A stretch of 64,000 nt of DNA from CAYRGQ01 sp964423925 (GCA_964423925.1 CAYRGQ010000002.1:1-64000); one strand, 5' to 3'. Positions 53,527-62,143 are shown, numbered from the stretch's first letter. Made by a program: numbers and translations. The notes: generated from the sequence alone by a model not told the origin.

Positions 53527-54039
53527 ATGGCAAAAGCATCAAAAAATGGCAACGGTATGCCAAATGCCCACCTCCACGAATTGCTGGTGGATGAACTGAA
53601 GGACATGTACAACGCAGAGCGCCAACTGCTCAAAGGCCTAAAACAACTGGCTGAAGCGGCGCAGCACGAGGAGGTGAAAAACGCGTTCGTACAACACCGC
53701 GAAGAGACCGAACAGCAAATAGACACCCTGAAAAAAGTATTTGAGCTATTAGATAAGCCCGCTCGTGGCAAAAAGTGTAAAGCGATGGAAGGGCTGGTGG
53801 AAGAGGCAAATGAAATCGCCTCGGATTTCGAAGGCTCGGACGCGTTGGACGCCGCTCTGATAGCGGCTGCACAAAAAGTCGAGCACTACGAGATAGCAAG
53901 CTATGGCTGCATGACTACTTATGCCAAGCTCATGCAACACGACGAGGCGGCGGAACTGCTCAACCAAATCCTGGAACAGGAAAAAGAAACAGACGTGAAG
54001 CTGACGCAATTGGCCATGTCGATCGCTAACAAGAAATAG
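53527..54039 (+). CDS. YciF-like ferritin-fold protein (DUF892)
   Basis: 170 residues, the normal DUF892 length. The four-helix pattern is HLHELLVDELKDMYNAERQLLKGLKQL, KNAFVQHREETEQQIDTLKKVFEL, DALDAALIAAAQKVEHYEIASYGCM, and LEQEKETDVKLTQLA. Glu and His residues at ferritin-like positions are kept (EVEHYEI-type motif as KVEHYEIASYG). Members are induced by salt, osmotic or oxidative stress in enterobacteria, with an unknown molecular function. A terminator and then a small membrane-protein gene follow. Confidence 0.9.
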   Translation: MAKASKNGNGMPNAHLHELLVDELKDMYNAERQLLKGLKQLAEAAQHEEVKNAFVQHREETEQQIDTLKKVFELLDKPARGKKCKAMEGLVEEANEIASDFEGSDALDAALIAAAQKVEHYEIASYGCMTTYAKLMQHDEAAELLNQILEQEKETDVKLTQLAMSIANKK

Positions 54040-54045
54040 AAGCGC

Positions 54046-54089
54046 GCCTATCCTTCGACAACGGTCTGGGATAGGCTCGTTCCTTTTTA
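54046..54089 (+). terminator. Terminator or attenuator after the YciF-like gene
   Basis: Stem GCCTATCC / GGATAGGC (8 bp, 54046-54053 with 54069-54076), 15-nt loop, then TCCTTTTT. The next gene starts 17 bp later, so read-through could serve it. Confidence 0.7.
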
Positions 54090-54105
54090 CACTAAAAATA
54101 ACGCT

Positions 54106-54336
54106 ATGAATCAAATGACAGGCAACGAAGGCCGTAACACCAAGATGGTGGAGAAAGCCACATCACAGATTCCGTCCCTCTTTTTTTTGGGGGCGTCATT
54201 AATCGCCATGGGTACATCGCTCACCCTGAAATGTTGCGGCAAAAGCAAAGCTGCGCTTTTCGTCGGCCAATGGGCCGCGCCGTTTCTATTGTTGGGGATC
54301 TATAATAAAATCGTGAAGACCGAAGGACACGATTAA
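54106..54336 (+). CDS. Small two-helix membrane protein, paralogue of that at 63572
   Basis: 76 residues. A polar N-terminal half (MNQMTGNEGRNTKMVEKATSQ) is followed by two hydrophobic segments (LFFLGASLIAMGTSLTL and LFVGQWAAPFLLLGIYN) and the tail KIVKTEGHD. The stretch from LFVGQWA to the end is nearly identical in the protein at 63572, which defines a small family conserved at its second helix and tail. The function is unknown. It lies 66 bp after the YciF-like gene, separated by a hairpin. Confidence 0.8.
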   Translation: MNQMTGNEGRNTKMVEKATSQIPSLFFLGASLIAMGTSLTLKCCGKSKAALFVGQWAAPFLLLGIYNKIVKTEGHD

Positions 54337-54362
54337 ATCATCTTTCAATGGTGTGATGATTG

Positions 54363-54405
54363 AGCCTGTTCTGGGTAATCGCGTGAGCCTTACTCGGGAC
54401 AGGCT
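54363..54405. terminator. Long hairpin between convergent genes
   Basis: A 16-bp stem (54363-54378 with 54390-54405, three G-U pairs) with an 11-nt loop, lying between the small membrane protein (plus) and the histidine kinase (minus). The T-run is weak on both sides, so it is a stable hairpin and probable bidirectional terminator. Confidence 0.65.
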
Positions 54406-54410
54406 TTCCC

Positions 54411-56597
54411 CTATCGTTTCAGTCCGGACGTTGCTTCGACGGCATGCGGAAATGATAGGATTACTTTCGTGCCTTTGCCCAGTTCGCTACTGATTTCGAT
54501 GGTTCCCCCCAGCCTATTGAGGATGCGGCGCGCCAGACTTAGGCCGATACCTGTCCCTTGGAACGCGCCGGCGTTTCCCGCCCGCGAAAACACGTCAAAC
54601 ACAGACGCCAAATTCTCACGCGGAATCCCGATTCCATTATCCGTAACGGTATAGATTATTGTCTGCTTCGTTTTACGGCTCTGGATTTTTATCATGGGCG
54701 GCTTGCTATTGACACTATATTTAACGGCGTTGCCGATAATGTTTAGGAAAACCTGATAGAGCACGCTCTTTTCTCCCGAGAGCGGAAGCAACTTGCCGTA
54801 GCTGATTTGGCAATCGGGGCTATGGTACAATAGTTTGGCATTATCGGATATCAGGTGAATCATATGCTCCATGGGCACCTGTTCCATCGCGTACTGGTAT
54901 GAACGGGTAGAACTGATGCGCAATGCGCCGTTGATAATCTGCTCGATACTATTCATGTTATCAAGGATATTCCTCTTCCATTCAATCTCTTTCTCCCGGG
55001 GAATATCTTGGTTTGACGTCATGAACTGCATGCCCATTTTGGCGATGGCGAGCGGGTTCCTCAAGTCGTGTGACAGGGTAAACGTCAACATTTCCAACTC
55101 ATTATTTAAAGAAACGAGCTCCTGGTTGAACATCTCCTGCTCTTTGGCGCGCGTGATCATCGCTTCGATTACCAGCGCATGCAGATCGTTCACAAACGTC
55201 AGGTCGTTTTCATTCCACGGTTTTGCGGCCCCGCGGACGTTATGCTGCCATACCCGGCAATCAAGATCTTTCGATTCAGTCGTGCCATTCTTGCTTTCGC
55301 TCGGCACTAATTCGATTTGGGTGACTTGATGTAGGCTCTCCTTGCGGAACCACAAAATCAAATGATCTTCCTGCTGCCCGAGCTGTAAGGCCATCAATCC
55401 GGCAAACGGAAGCTCGCCCTTGATGGAACCCTCGTACCTTGCTTTGAAATTGTTGTCTTTAAAGATAGGCTTCTTAGGCTGTTGCTGAATAAACTTAAAC
55501 AGTTTCCGCAATTGCTTTTTTGTGGGATGCACGCCGTACGCATAGATATCGCCTCGGTGATATATGGCCAATCCATCCGCATGCGGAATTTCACAGAGAG
55601 TCTTCATGCGTTCGACAAGCGCACAGTTAATCGTATTGCTAAACAGAAAACAATCCTTAAGCTCCAGCTCAACATCCCGTGTTTTCTCATGGTATTGAAG
55701 CAGTTTCTGCTTCGTTAGCGTTTCGAAGCGGCTGGCGACATTCTGTACGATAAACGTACATAATTTTCGCTTCTGGAAATCAATCGGCTTAACGGTCGTG
55801 TTTTGGCACACTACCAGCCCCCAAAAATCACCGTTAATTGTCAATGAAAAGGCGATGTACGAGCGGACGCCGATTGTTTTCAGGTAAGCAGCGTGAAGCT
55901 GCGGAATGGGTAGGTATGGCGAAGGCAATAACTTGATATCGCCTAGCGAATAGAAATCATGGGTAGAGTCACCAAAGTCGGGACAATAACGAAAGGATCG
56001 GCCACGGTAATATTCAACCACATCTGGCGGCATGAATGCCGCCGAATATTCGCGCCCCAACAGCCGCTCATGGCCTTCCTTGGAGCGTTCGGCAAGCACT
56101 TTGCCGTAGTAGCCGTCCGTCACCTGGAAGACAAACACCCGGTCATAGTCAATCAGCGTTTCCAGCGAGCGGCATAATGACTGCCAAATATCGACAGGCT
56201 CCTTTTCAAAAAGAAAGCCGATTTCATTCATTTCGGCTGCAGAGATAGACTTACTAATTTGTGGCTCCCATTCCAGATACAGCAGCCCGCTGTACAAATA
56301 CGCGCAGAGGTAGTGCGTCTTTTTGCCGATGGGGTGCAGGATCAGCTTTCGTGGGGTACGCGCACATACAATGTCATCAATCGCATCAAGGATTTTCTCC
56401 GCATGCTCAGGTAAATATAGGCGGATAAACTCTTCTAAGTTCGTGCCTAGAAAACGGTCTACAGGCCCGGTATCCAGGATTTGGCCGACGCGCTCGCTGA
56501 CGCCGTGTATTGTTCCGTTTGGCGTGGCTACTACGAGGTAACCAAAGTTCTGCAACGGTGACCGGGCTATAGACGAAGCGCTAGCAGGGTGAAGCAT
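54411..56597 (-). CDS. Phytochrome-architecture sensor histidine kinase, apparently bilin-free
   Basis: 728 residues. PAS_2-like (about 15-110), GAF (about 130-300), PHY-like (about 310-490), HisKA with FTLSHDLRNPL (phospho-acceptor His510), and HATPase with NIIGNAVKYS, DNGIGIPREN and GTGIGLSLARR. There is no N-terminal Cys, the GAF motif usually written xDIPxxAR reads SAAFMPPDV (185-193), and the helix equivalent LHAAYLKTIGVRSY (about 234) continues to VVCQN (262-266) where HH is usual. These are positions that normally hold or contact bilin. It is alone, without a response regulator beside it, and may sense another ligand. Confidence 0.88.
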   Translation of the reverse strand: MLHPASASSIARSPLQNFGYLVVATPNGTIHGVSERVGQILDTGPVDRFLGTNLEEFIRLYLPEHAEKILDAIDDIVCARTPRKLILHPIGKKTHYLCAYLYSGLLYLEWEPQISKSISAAEMNEIGFLFEKEPVDIWQSLCRSLETLIDYDRVFVFQVTDGYYGKVLAERSKEGHERLLGREYSAAFMPPDVVEYYRGRSFRYCPDFGDSTHDFYSLGDIKLLPSPYLPIPQLHAAYLKTIGVRSYIAFSLTINGDFWGLVVCQNTTVKPIDFQKRKLCTFIVQNVASRFETLTKQKLLQYHEKTRDVELELKDCFLFSNTINCALVERMKTLCEIPHADGLAIYHRGDIYAYGVHPTKKQLRKLFKFIQQQPKKPIFKDNNFKARYEGSIKGELPFAGLMALQLGQQEDHLILWFRKESLHQVTQIELVPSESKNGTTESKDLDCRVWQHNVRGAAKPWNENDLTFVNDLHALVIEAMITRAKEQEMFNQELVSLNNELEMLTFTLSHDLRNPLAIAKMGMQFMTSNQDIPREKEIEWKRNILDNMNSIEQIINGALRISSTRSYQYAMEQVPMEHMIHLISDNAKLLYHSPDCQISYGKLLPLSGEKSVLYQVFLNIIGNAVKYSVNSKPPMIKIQSRKTKQTIIYTVTDNGIGIPRENLASVFDVFSRAGNAGAFQGTGIGLSLARRILNRLGGTIEISSELGKGTKVILSFPHAVEATSGLKR

Positions 56598-56644
56598 GAT
56601 GGATTGGTGTCAAATGCATATTTTCAAGGGCAAAAACGTTTAAA

Positions 56645-56678
56645 CAAAAATAGTATTATTTCTTCTCGTTTTTTACAA
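56645..56678 (-). promoter_or_regulatory. Candidate promoter of the phytochrome-like kinase
   Basis: On the minus strand TTG (56676-56678) and TATTTTTG (56645-56652) are 23 nt apart, at the upper limit of the usual spacing, about 50 bp before the kinase start. The remainder of the 56598-56941 spacer shows no gene. It also follows the stop of the GT9-like gene. Confidence 0.35.
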
Positions 56679-56941
56679 CGGCGTTTGATATTAATCTATT
56701 ACGTCTCATAAGTATGAGAAAAGAATGCGAAAGGCGATTTCCGGGAAACCGCGCACCTTTCGTGCGTGCCATCTATTGTTTTTCACGTCGACGGCGCCCT
56801 GGCTCCGTCAGTAGGGATTATAACAGTAGAATATGGTTTTTGTTTGACGAATAGTGCTGCCCACAATAAAGCAGGCCGACTACAGTGGGAACGTAGCGGC
56901 GTGCTTTCGCGTCTTGCCAAGCTTTAGCTCAGCAAGAAAAA

Positions 56942-57535
56942 TTATACCAAATAATCGCCTAGCGCCGGGCGTTTGGCCGAAAAGCTTACCATGTATGCCA
57001 AGGCGTCGCAGATTCGATACGGTGTCGACGGCGTGTCCATGAGACCGAGTTGGTAACCATGTTGTGACCGCGGTTTCAACGGCGCCGATGTCGTTGCGTC
57101 AAACAGCAATACCGGTATCCCCATACGGTCAGCGAGCCCATATATGCCAGCATTTACAGTTGCTACGGCATCCGCCCCCTCAATTAAGTACTGCATGGCC
57201 TCACTAGAAAGCTGTCCGACCATATCGTGGAATTCAGAATGGCTGATCGCTTGTACGATTTCCTCCAAATAGGGCGAGCGATAGTAACCTGTGAAAATGA
57301 TCGCGTGTGTATCACCCATAAATTTGTTGACACATTTGACAATGGCTTCTCCGTTCACCGAGCAATCGGAATCCGACGACTCCAAGTGAATGACAATGTA
57401 TGGTTTTGCCGGCAATGAAGTCAGCGTGCCTTCCGAACTCCCAGGCACGTCGGCCAACGATAGTGTGGTATGAACCGGAAAGCTTCCCGGTTGGGCCTGG
57501 TTCGTGTCCAGGGTTTCCCTGACGTGCCGCTTCAT
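56942..57535 (-). CDS. GT9-like protein, C-terminal half only
   Basis: 197 residues. After a polar N-terminus, YIVIHLESSDSDCSV starts a Rossmann-like domain. A GT9 (heptosyltransferase) style segment follows: IEGADAVATVNAGIYGLADRMGIPVLLFDATTSAPLKPRS, where full enzymes have a DSGPxHLA motif, here altered to NAGIYGLA with the His missing. The usual N-terminal domain of about 170 residues is absent. Its start overlaps the preceding stop (ATGA), so it is translationally coupled to the GT4/SIS fusion. It could be a non-catalytic binding protein or a decaying transferase. Confidence 0.65.
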   Translation of the reverse strand: MKRHVRETLDTNQAQPGSFPVHTTLSLADVPGSSEGTLTSLPAKPYIVIHLESSDSDCSVNGEAIVKCVNKFMGDTHAIIFTGYYRSPYLEEIVQAISHSEFHDMVGQLSSEAMQYLIEGADAVATVNAGIYGLADRMGIPVLLFDATTSAPLKPRSQHGYQLGLMDTPSTPYRICDALAYMVSFSAKRPALGDYLV

Positions 57536-58869
57536 ACCGCCACCCCTCCTCGCATGTGTTGGTCGGAAGGACGAATCGTCGCCAGATCTTGGGCTACCAA
57601 TTCGCAGATGGAATGGATCAGGTGCAGGTGCATCTCGGATACCCGCGAAGGATCCGCTGATGGCACAATAAGGTTGTGTTGGGCTAAGCTCGATAGCGGA
57701 CCGCTATTGAGGCCTAGAAAGTTAACACGTAGCATATCACGGCTTTGCGCCCGCTTAAGGGCGTTCGCTACGGGCAGCGATGGCCCATCCGCACTAAAAC
57801 ACACTAAGATATCGCCGGTGTTTCCCAGCACGTCGATCTGTCGGGCGAAGATATCGTCTGTTCGCTCCCCTTTGGTCCAGGCGGCAAGCCATGCCGGGTC
57901 CCCATTGAGTGAAATGGCCGCACAGGGGCACTGGGTGTCTCGCTTGAACCGTCCTACCAATTGGGAGACAAAGTGCTGGATGCCGGCACCGGAGTCACCA
58001 TGACCGCAAACCAGTATTTTGGCGCCTTTTTTTATCGAATCGGAAAGCGCCTGAGCGGCCTCCGCGATATCTGCACATAAGGTATCGGCGGTCAGCTGAA
58101 AAAGCGCCGACGCCTCCCCTAGCATACTTTTAACGAGCATGGGACGCGACTTTATTACGGTGCTTCCGGTTTTTGAGGCGAGGATCCGCTCATATAATTG
58201 GGCGGTTTGTTCGGCCATTGCCTCCGATGTGGCAGAGCTCACGACCGACATTCGCTCGTTTTCCCGGCTATTTAGGGCGGCCGTAGATTGTCTGCGGGAT
58301 ATTAGCTCTACCTTATTGGGGTCTGCATGATAGATCTCTAGCAGCCCCTTCAATTCGTCCGGATCCGCTGCAATCAACTGATCGGCATGCCAGACAATTT
58401 CGTCCTCCACGTCGATGCGCTCCGTCAACAATCGGTTATCGTTAGCTTGCCCGTTTTTGCCCACGACGCCTAATTTGTCGAAACTGGCTACCAATGGAAT
58501 GGACAATGCTTGCTTTACCTTAATCCCCACATGGCCCGACAGCCAAAAGTGGGCGTGTACTAAGTTATATTGAATCCGGTAGTCGGTGATGATGTCGAGC
58601 ATCATGTCCGCGAACTCGTCCATGTACATGAGCAGTTCATTGTCCGGAATGGGCTTTGCGGGGCCAGCAAGTACGTTGAACACCCGGACGTGGTGATAGA
58701 AATAAACAATCTCGTCTAGTTCGAGTGAATCACGACGGGTGTAAATGTCTACGTCATAACCGATGTCCGATAATGCTTTTGCGAGCTCTGCCACATAGTT
58801 AACCTGATTCTCGCCAGCAATGGCCAACGGCGACGTGTGCGCGCTAATCAATGCGATTTTATTTTTCAT
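57532..58869 (-). CDS. Fusion of GT4 N-terminal half with phosphoheptose-isomerase (SIS) domain
   Basis: 445 residues from ATG 58869; an upstream in-frame TTG at 58884 is less likely. Residues 1-195 match the N-domain of GT4 enzymes (ISAHTSPLAIAGENQVNYVAELAKAL, NLVHAHFWLSGHVG), then a short piece (AMAEQTAQLYERILA, 217-231) resembles the last helix of GT4, so the nucleotide-sugar domain between is missing. Residues 240-430 are a GmhA-like SIS domain (VCGHGDSGAGIQHFVSQLVGRF). By my alignment with E. coli GmhA, His61 (here 299) and His180 (419) are kept while Glu65 is Gln303 and Gln172 is Ser411. It is coupled to the GT9 half downstream. The role is unknown. Confidence 0.72.
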   Translation of the reverse strand: MKNKIALISAHTSPLAIAGENQVNYVAELAKALSDIGYDVDIYTRRDSLELDEIVYFYHHVRVFNVLAGPAKPIPDNELLMYMDEFADMMLDIITDYRIQYNLVHAHFWLSGHVGIKVKQALSIPLVASFDKLGVVGKNGQANDNRLLTERIDVEDEIVWHADQLIAADPDELKGLLEIYHADPNKVELISRRQSTAALNSRENERMSVVSSATSEAMAEQTAQLYERILASKTGSTVIKSRPMLVKSMLGEASALFQLTADTLCADIAEAAQALSDSIKKGAKILVCGHGDSGAGIQHFVSQLVGRFKRDTQCPCAAISLNGDPAWLAAWTKGERTDDIFARQIDVLGNTGDILVCFSADGPSLPVANALKRAQSRDMLRVNFLGLNSGPLSSLAQHNLIVPSADPSRVSEMHLHLIHSICELVAQDLATIRPSDQHMRGGVAV

Positions 58870-58933
58870 AAGATTTAGATTCAAAAAGGATGACTGATTA
58901 TCGTGCTAGGATCCGTCTTCGGCTTCATGCCCG

Positions 58934-59212
58934 CTAGTCCACGTTGGTCCCGTTGACGTCCTTCGGGATGTCCATATCGTCTATGGGACTCTTTTTGCCG
59001 CGATCCCGGTCCTCCCTCCGTTCGTCGGGGCTTCCTGGCAAATGTTGCTCTAGGTCATCTTGCTCTTGGGGTCCGTCTTCCCCGTGTTTCGGGATGGTGG
59101 GGTCGATGCCATCAGGCCGACGATCAGGGTCATTCGGGTCGTTCGATACGGAAAGGCTAAGGGCTACTACAAGACCTTGCTTGCGGGTAGTGGTTAGATT
59201 ATTCGGTTTCAT
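58934..59212 (-). CDS. Small hydrophilic, probably disordered protein
   Basis: 92 residues, very polar, with many Asp, Pro, Arg and Gly (SNDPNDPDRRPDGIDP, PQEQDDLEQHLPGSPDE, RGKKSPIDDMDIPKDVNG). No domain. It has a good ATG start and a reading frame free of stops in coding register, and lies between an ECF sigma gene terminator and the GT4/SIS gene. Hydrophilin-like composition would fit a desiccation or osmotic role, but this is only suggested by composition. Confidence 0.55.
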   Translation of the reverse strand: MKPNNLTTTRKQGLVVALSLSVSNDPNDPDRRPDGIDPTIPKHGEDGPQEQDDLEQHLPGSPDERREDRDRGKKSPIDDMDIPKDVNGTNVD

Positions 59213-59310
59213 AAGCTGTCTTATCTTGTGTCTGTTTTACTGATGAACACAGCCGGCGTAGGTATCGTTGATTCAATAAATACGTGATTGAACGTAAAAT
59301 ATACGGTACG

Positions 59311-59344
59311 GTTGCTTCGGGCAACTACGGAAGCCCGAAGCAAC
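59311..59344. terminator. Terminator of the ECF sigma gene
   Basis: Perfect 12-bp stem GTTGCTTCGGGC / GCCCGAAGCAAC with a 10-nt loop, 17 bp after the sigma-factor stop. A TATTTTAC stretch follows on the minus strand. Confidence 0.85.
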
Positions 59345-59360
59345 ACCGTAACATCGATGG

Positions 59361-59852
59361 CTACCGGTAAGTGCGGAGCTTTTTCTTGAGTTCCTTACGG
59401 ATGGTGTGAATGCGTGTTTTGATTGTACCCTCCTTTATGCCCATCTGGCTGCCAATCTCGCGGTACTTAAAGCCCTCCATATACATCGTGAAGATGTCCT
59501 GGTTTTCGGGCGACAAGCACGACATCGCCGTCTTAATATCCTTGATGATGAAACTCGACTCGGCTTGATTGCGTGTGGTGGGTTCCATAGTGTTCGTGGC
59601 CATGAGCTCCTTTTCTGCCTTGCGGTGAATTCCTACTCTCCGATATTTGTTTATGTAAATGTTCTTCATAATAACGTAGAGCCAGGGAATCAACTTCGGA
59701 TGATCAACGAATTTGTCGATCGACGATAGCGAACGGATATACGTTTCTTGCACTAGTTCTTCGCGTTCGTACGGATCCGTAGTAAACTTGTGCGCGATCT
59801 TAGCCATAACAGGCTTACTCTTTTGGATGGTTGCATCAATCAGTGTTCTCAT
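59361..59852 (-). CDS. ECF-family RNA polymerase sigma factor
   Basis: 163 residues, the usual ECF size. Region 2 has DPYEREELVQETYIRSLSSIDKF and LIPWLYVIMKNIYINKYRR. Region 4 has LSPENQDIFTMYMEGFKYREIGSQMGIKEGTIKTRIHTIRKELKKKL. There is no anti-sigma gene next to it and no SusC/SusD pair beside it, so its control is not evident. Its place among catalase-, trehalose- and YciF-type genes makes it a candidate regulator of the stress genes here. A strong terminator follows. Confidence 0.93.
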   Translation of the reverse strand: MRTLIDATIQKSKPVMAKIAHKFTTDPYEREELVQETYIRSLSSIDKFVDHPKLIPWLYVIMKNIYINKYRRVGIHRKAEKELMATNTMEPTTRNQAESSFIIKDIKTAMSCLSPENQDIFTMYMEGFKYREIGSQMGIKEGTIKTRIHTIRKELKKKLRTYR

Positions 59853-60367
59853 AGCTAGTTATCGTTTGCGTTTCGTTCACATAAATAACTGAAACACTGC
59901 CTATTTTGTTGCAGGCTAGCCTGCCCCGAAAGGCATTTTGGGTAATAAATACACGGCCATGTAATTTCCACCCTTCCCCCACCGTATTTTTTACGCATGG
60001 CTGCTTGTATTTTTAACTTTTCAAGCATCGATACCTTTGTTTAATATGTAATAACTATCTGATATTCAATTAATATCGTAAGATGGGTGGCCGGGTGTCA
60101 CTGACCCTGCATGCCTCCATCTTCTTTATCTGTACTTGTGAAATGAGAAAAAAACTTTCACACAAGGTAAAGGTGAGTCCGTTACGTGTCGTAGGGCGCG
60201 AGTGTACAACAAAATGCAATTCCGTATATATACGTTGGTTGATGTTTTTCATTGTTAAGCGAAGTGATTGTCCCGTATAATTACGTGTTTTCGAGACCCG
60301 AAACACCCTATTAGTGGCGACCTGTTCTAGGTGTAACGAATTGAAAACAAACAAAAAGCAGCGAGCA
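59853..60367. other. Gene-free divergent spacer with a candidate -7 element
   Basis: About 515 bp between the sigma factor (minus) and the TPP enzyme (plus). TACCTTTG at 60032-60039 fits TAnnTTTG on the plus strand, with TTG 24 nt before it, slightly too far. The overlapping short reading frames here (for example 60083-60280) have no homology-like features and no clear start region. Confidence 0.4.
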
Positions 60368-62143
60368 ATGAATGTAAGCGACTTCTTATTGACACGATTG
60401 ACTGAATGGGGAATTGATAAGATTTACGGTTATCCCGGCGACGGCATCAACGGTATACTAGGTGCAATGAACCGTAGCGATACCATCCGATTTATCCAGG
60501 CACGCCACGAGGAGTCTGCCGCCTTTATGGCCTGCGGCCACGCGAAGTTTACTCACGGTGTCGGCGTTTGCCTAGCCACCTCCGGCCCCGGAGCGATCCA
60601 TCTACTCAATGGATTGTATGACGCTAAGCTGGATCACCAGCCCGTTGTGGCTATCGTGGGCCAGCAAAAGGGTTCTTCGCTGGGGAGCAGTTATCAACAA
60701 GAAGTCAATCTAGCGCACCTATTTGGCGACGTGGCCACGTACGTAGAAACCGTTATTGATCCCTCGCAGGCCCGACACGTAATCGACCGTGCGTTGCGCA
60801 TTGCAAAGGCCGAACGTACGGTAACGGCCATCATCATTCCGAACGATGTCCAAGAAGAAGACGCCGTCGAACAACCGCCCCGCAAGCATGGCTACGTGGT
60901 GTCGGATACGGGCCATCCCACGAGTGTCGTCTTGCCTACGCCAGAGGAGCTTCAGTATGCCGCGGACATCCTCAATGCCGGCGAGCGGGTAGCTATGCTG
61001 GTCGGTGCAGGCGCAGCTGATGCGTGGGAAGAGGTGAAGCAGACCGCGGAACTCCTGGGTGCGGGCGTGGCCAAAGCACTCCTTGGAAAGGCTGTCCTCC
61101 CCGATGACTTACCCTACGTGACCGGATCAATCGGATTGCTCGGCACGCAAGCCAGTTGGCAAATGATGGAGCAGTGCGATACATTGCTAATGATCGGAAG
61201 CAGCTTCCCGTATAGTGAATATTTGCCCGAACCGGGCCAGGCAAGAGGCGTACAGATTGATCTTGACGTCAAAATGCTCAGTATTCGCTATCCCATGGAA
61301 TCCAACCTATTGGGACACAGTCGCGATACGCTACGCGCGCTCCTGCCCTACATCAAACCCAAAGAAGACCGTTCGTGGCGCCAGCAAATCGTGGAATGGG
61401 TATCTGCTTGGCACGAGTCTGTAGAGGAACGCGGCCTCCTACCCGCGGATCCCATCAATCCTCAGTTGGTCATCCAGCGTTTGTCACCCCGCTTGCCCGA
61501 TCGCAGCATTATCGTCGCCGACTCCGGTACGGCGGCATTTTGGTACGCACGCAACCTCCGTTTTCGCGAGGGAATGATGGGATCGCTTTCAGGTAATCTG
61601 GCCACTATGTGCTGTTCGGTCCCTTACGCCATAGCCGCTAAGTTTGCCTACCCGAGCCGGTTCGCCGTCGCCATCTCCGGCGATGGAGCCATGCACATGC
61701 TCTGTATGAGCGAACTCATTACCATTGCCAAATATTATCGCGAATGGGAAGACCCCAGGTTGTTGGTCGTGGTATTGAACAACCGTGACCTTAGCATGGT
61801 GACGTGGGAACAGCGCTTTCTATCAGGAGAACCAAAATTCGAGGATTCACAAGATATTCCGGATGTCGATCATGCGGCATTTGCAACAATGTTGGGCTTG
61901 AAGGGCGTACGAATAGATGACCCAAGTCAAATCGAAAATGCATTGGAGGAAGTGATGGCGAGCGATCGACCCGCGGTGCTGGACGTAGTATGCGACGCAA
62001 ACACACCCATCATTCCCGCCCATGTCGATCGGGAAATGGTCGCCAAATTTATTAAGGCGATGATGAAAGGTGATCCCGAATCAGCCAGCCTCACGCGTCA
62101 GTTGTTGCGGCAGTTGATGAAGGGAGGTACGAGCTTCCTATAA
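60368..62143 (+). CDS. Thiamine-pyrophosphate enzyme, pyruvate oxidase/acetolactate-synthase family
   Basis: 591 residues from ATG 60368 (MNVSDFLLTRLTEWGIDKIYGYPGDGING). The N-terminal PYR domain has ARHEESAAFMACGHAKF with the catalytic Glu and CLATSGPGAIHLLNGLYDAK. The middle domain carries LVGAGA. The C-terminal PP domain has FAVAISGDGAMHMLCMSELITIAKYY and VVLNNRDLSMVTWEQR (GDG to NN, the TPP-Mg site). The composition is closest to PoxB-like pyruvate oxidases, but the exact reaction cannot be fixed. It is first of an apparent operon with DUF421 and a lipoprotein. Confidence 0.88.
   Translation: MNVSDFLLTRLTEWGIDKIYGYPGDGINGILGAMNRSDTIRFIQARHEESAAFMACGHAKFTHGVGVCLATSGPGAIHLLNGLYDAKLDHQPVVAIVGQQKGSSLGSSYQQEVNLAHLFGDVATYVETVIDPSQARHVIDRALRIAKAERTVTAIIIPNDVQEEDAVEQPPRKHGYVVSDTGHPTSVVLPTPEELQYAADILNAGERVAMLVGAGAADAWEEVKQTAELLGAGVAKALLGKAVLPDDLPYVTGSIGLLGTQASWQMMEQCDTLLMIGSSFPYSEYLPEPGQARGVQIDLDVKMLSIRYPMESNLLGHSRDTLRALLPYIKPKEDRSWRQQIVEWVSAWHESVEERGLLPADPINPQLVIQRLSPRLPDRSIIVADSGTAAFWYARNLRFREGMMGSLSGNLATMCCSVPYAIAAKFAYPSRFAVAISGDGAMHMLCMSELITIAKYYREWEDPRLLVVVLNNRDLSMVTWEQRFLSGEPKFEDSQDIPDVDHAAFATMLGLKGVRIDDPSQIENALEEVMASDRPAVLDVVCDANTPIIPAHVDREMVAKFIKAMMKGDPESASLTRQLLRQLMKGGTSFL

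Noticed and set aside
60083..60280. Short reading frame upstream of the TPP enzyme, and its antisense counterpart
   Set aside because: No ribosome site or conserved pattern; both strands are open by chance in a gene-free spacer.
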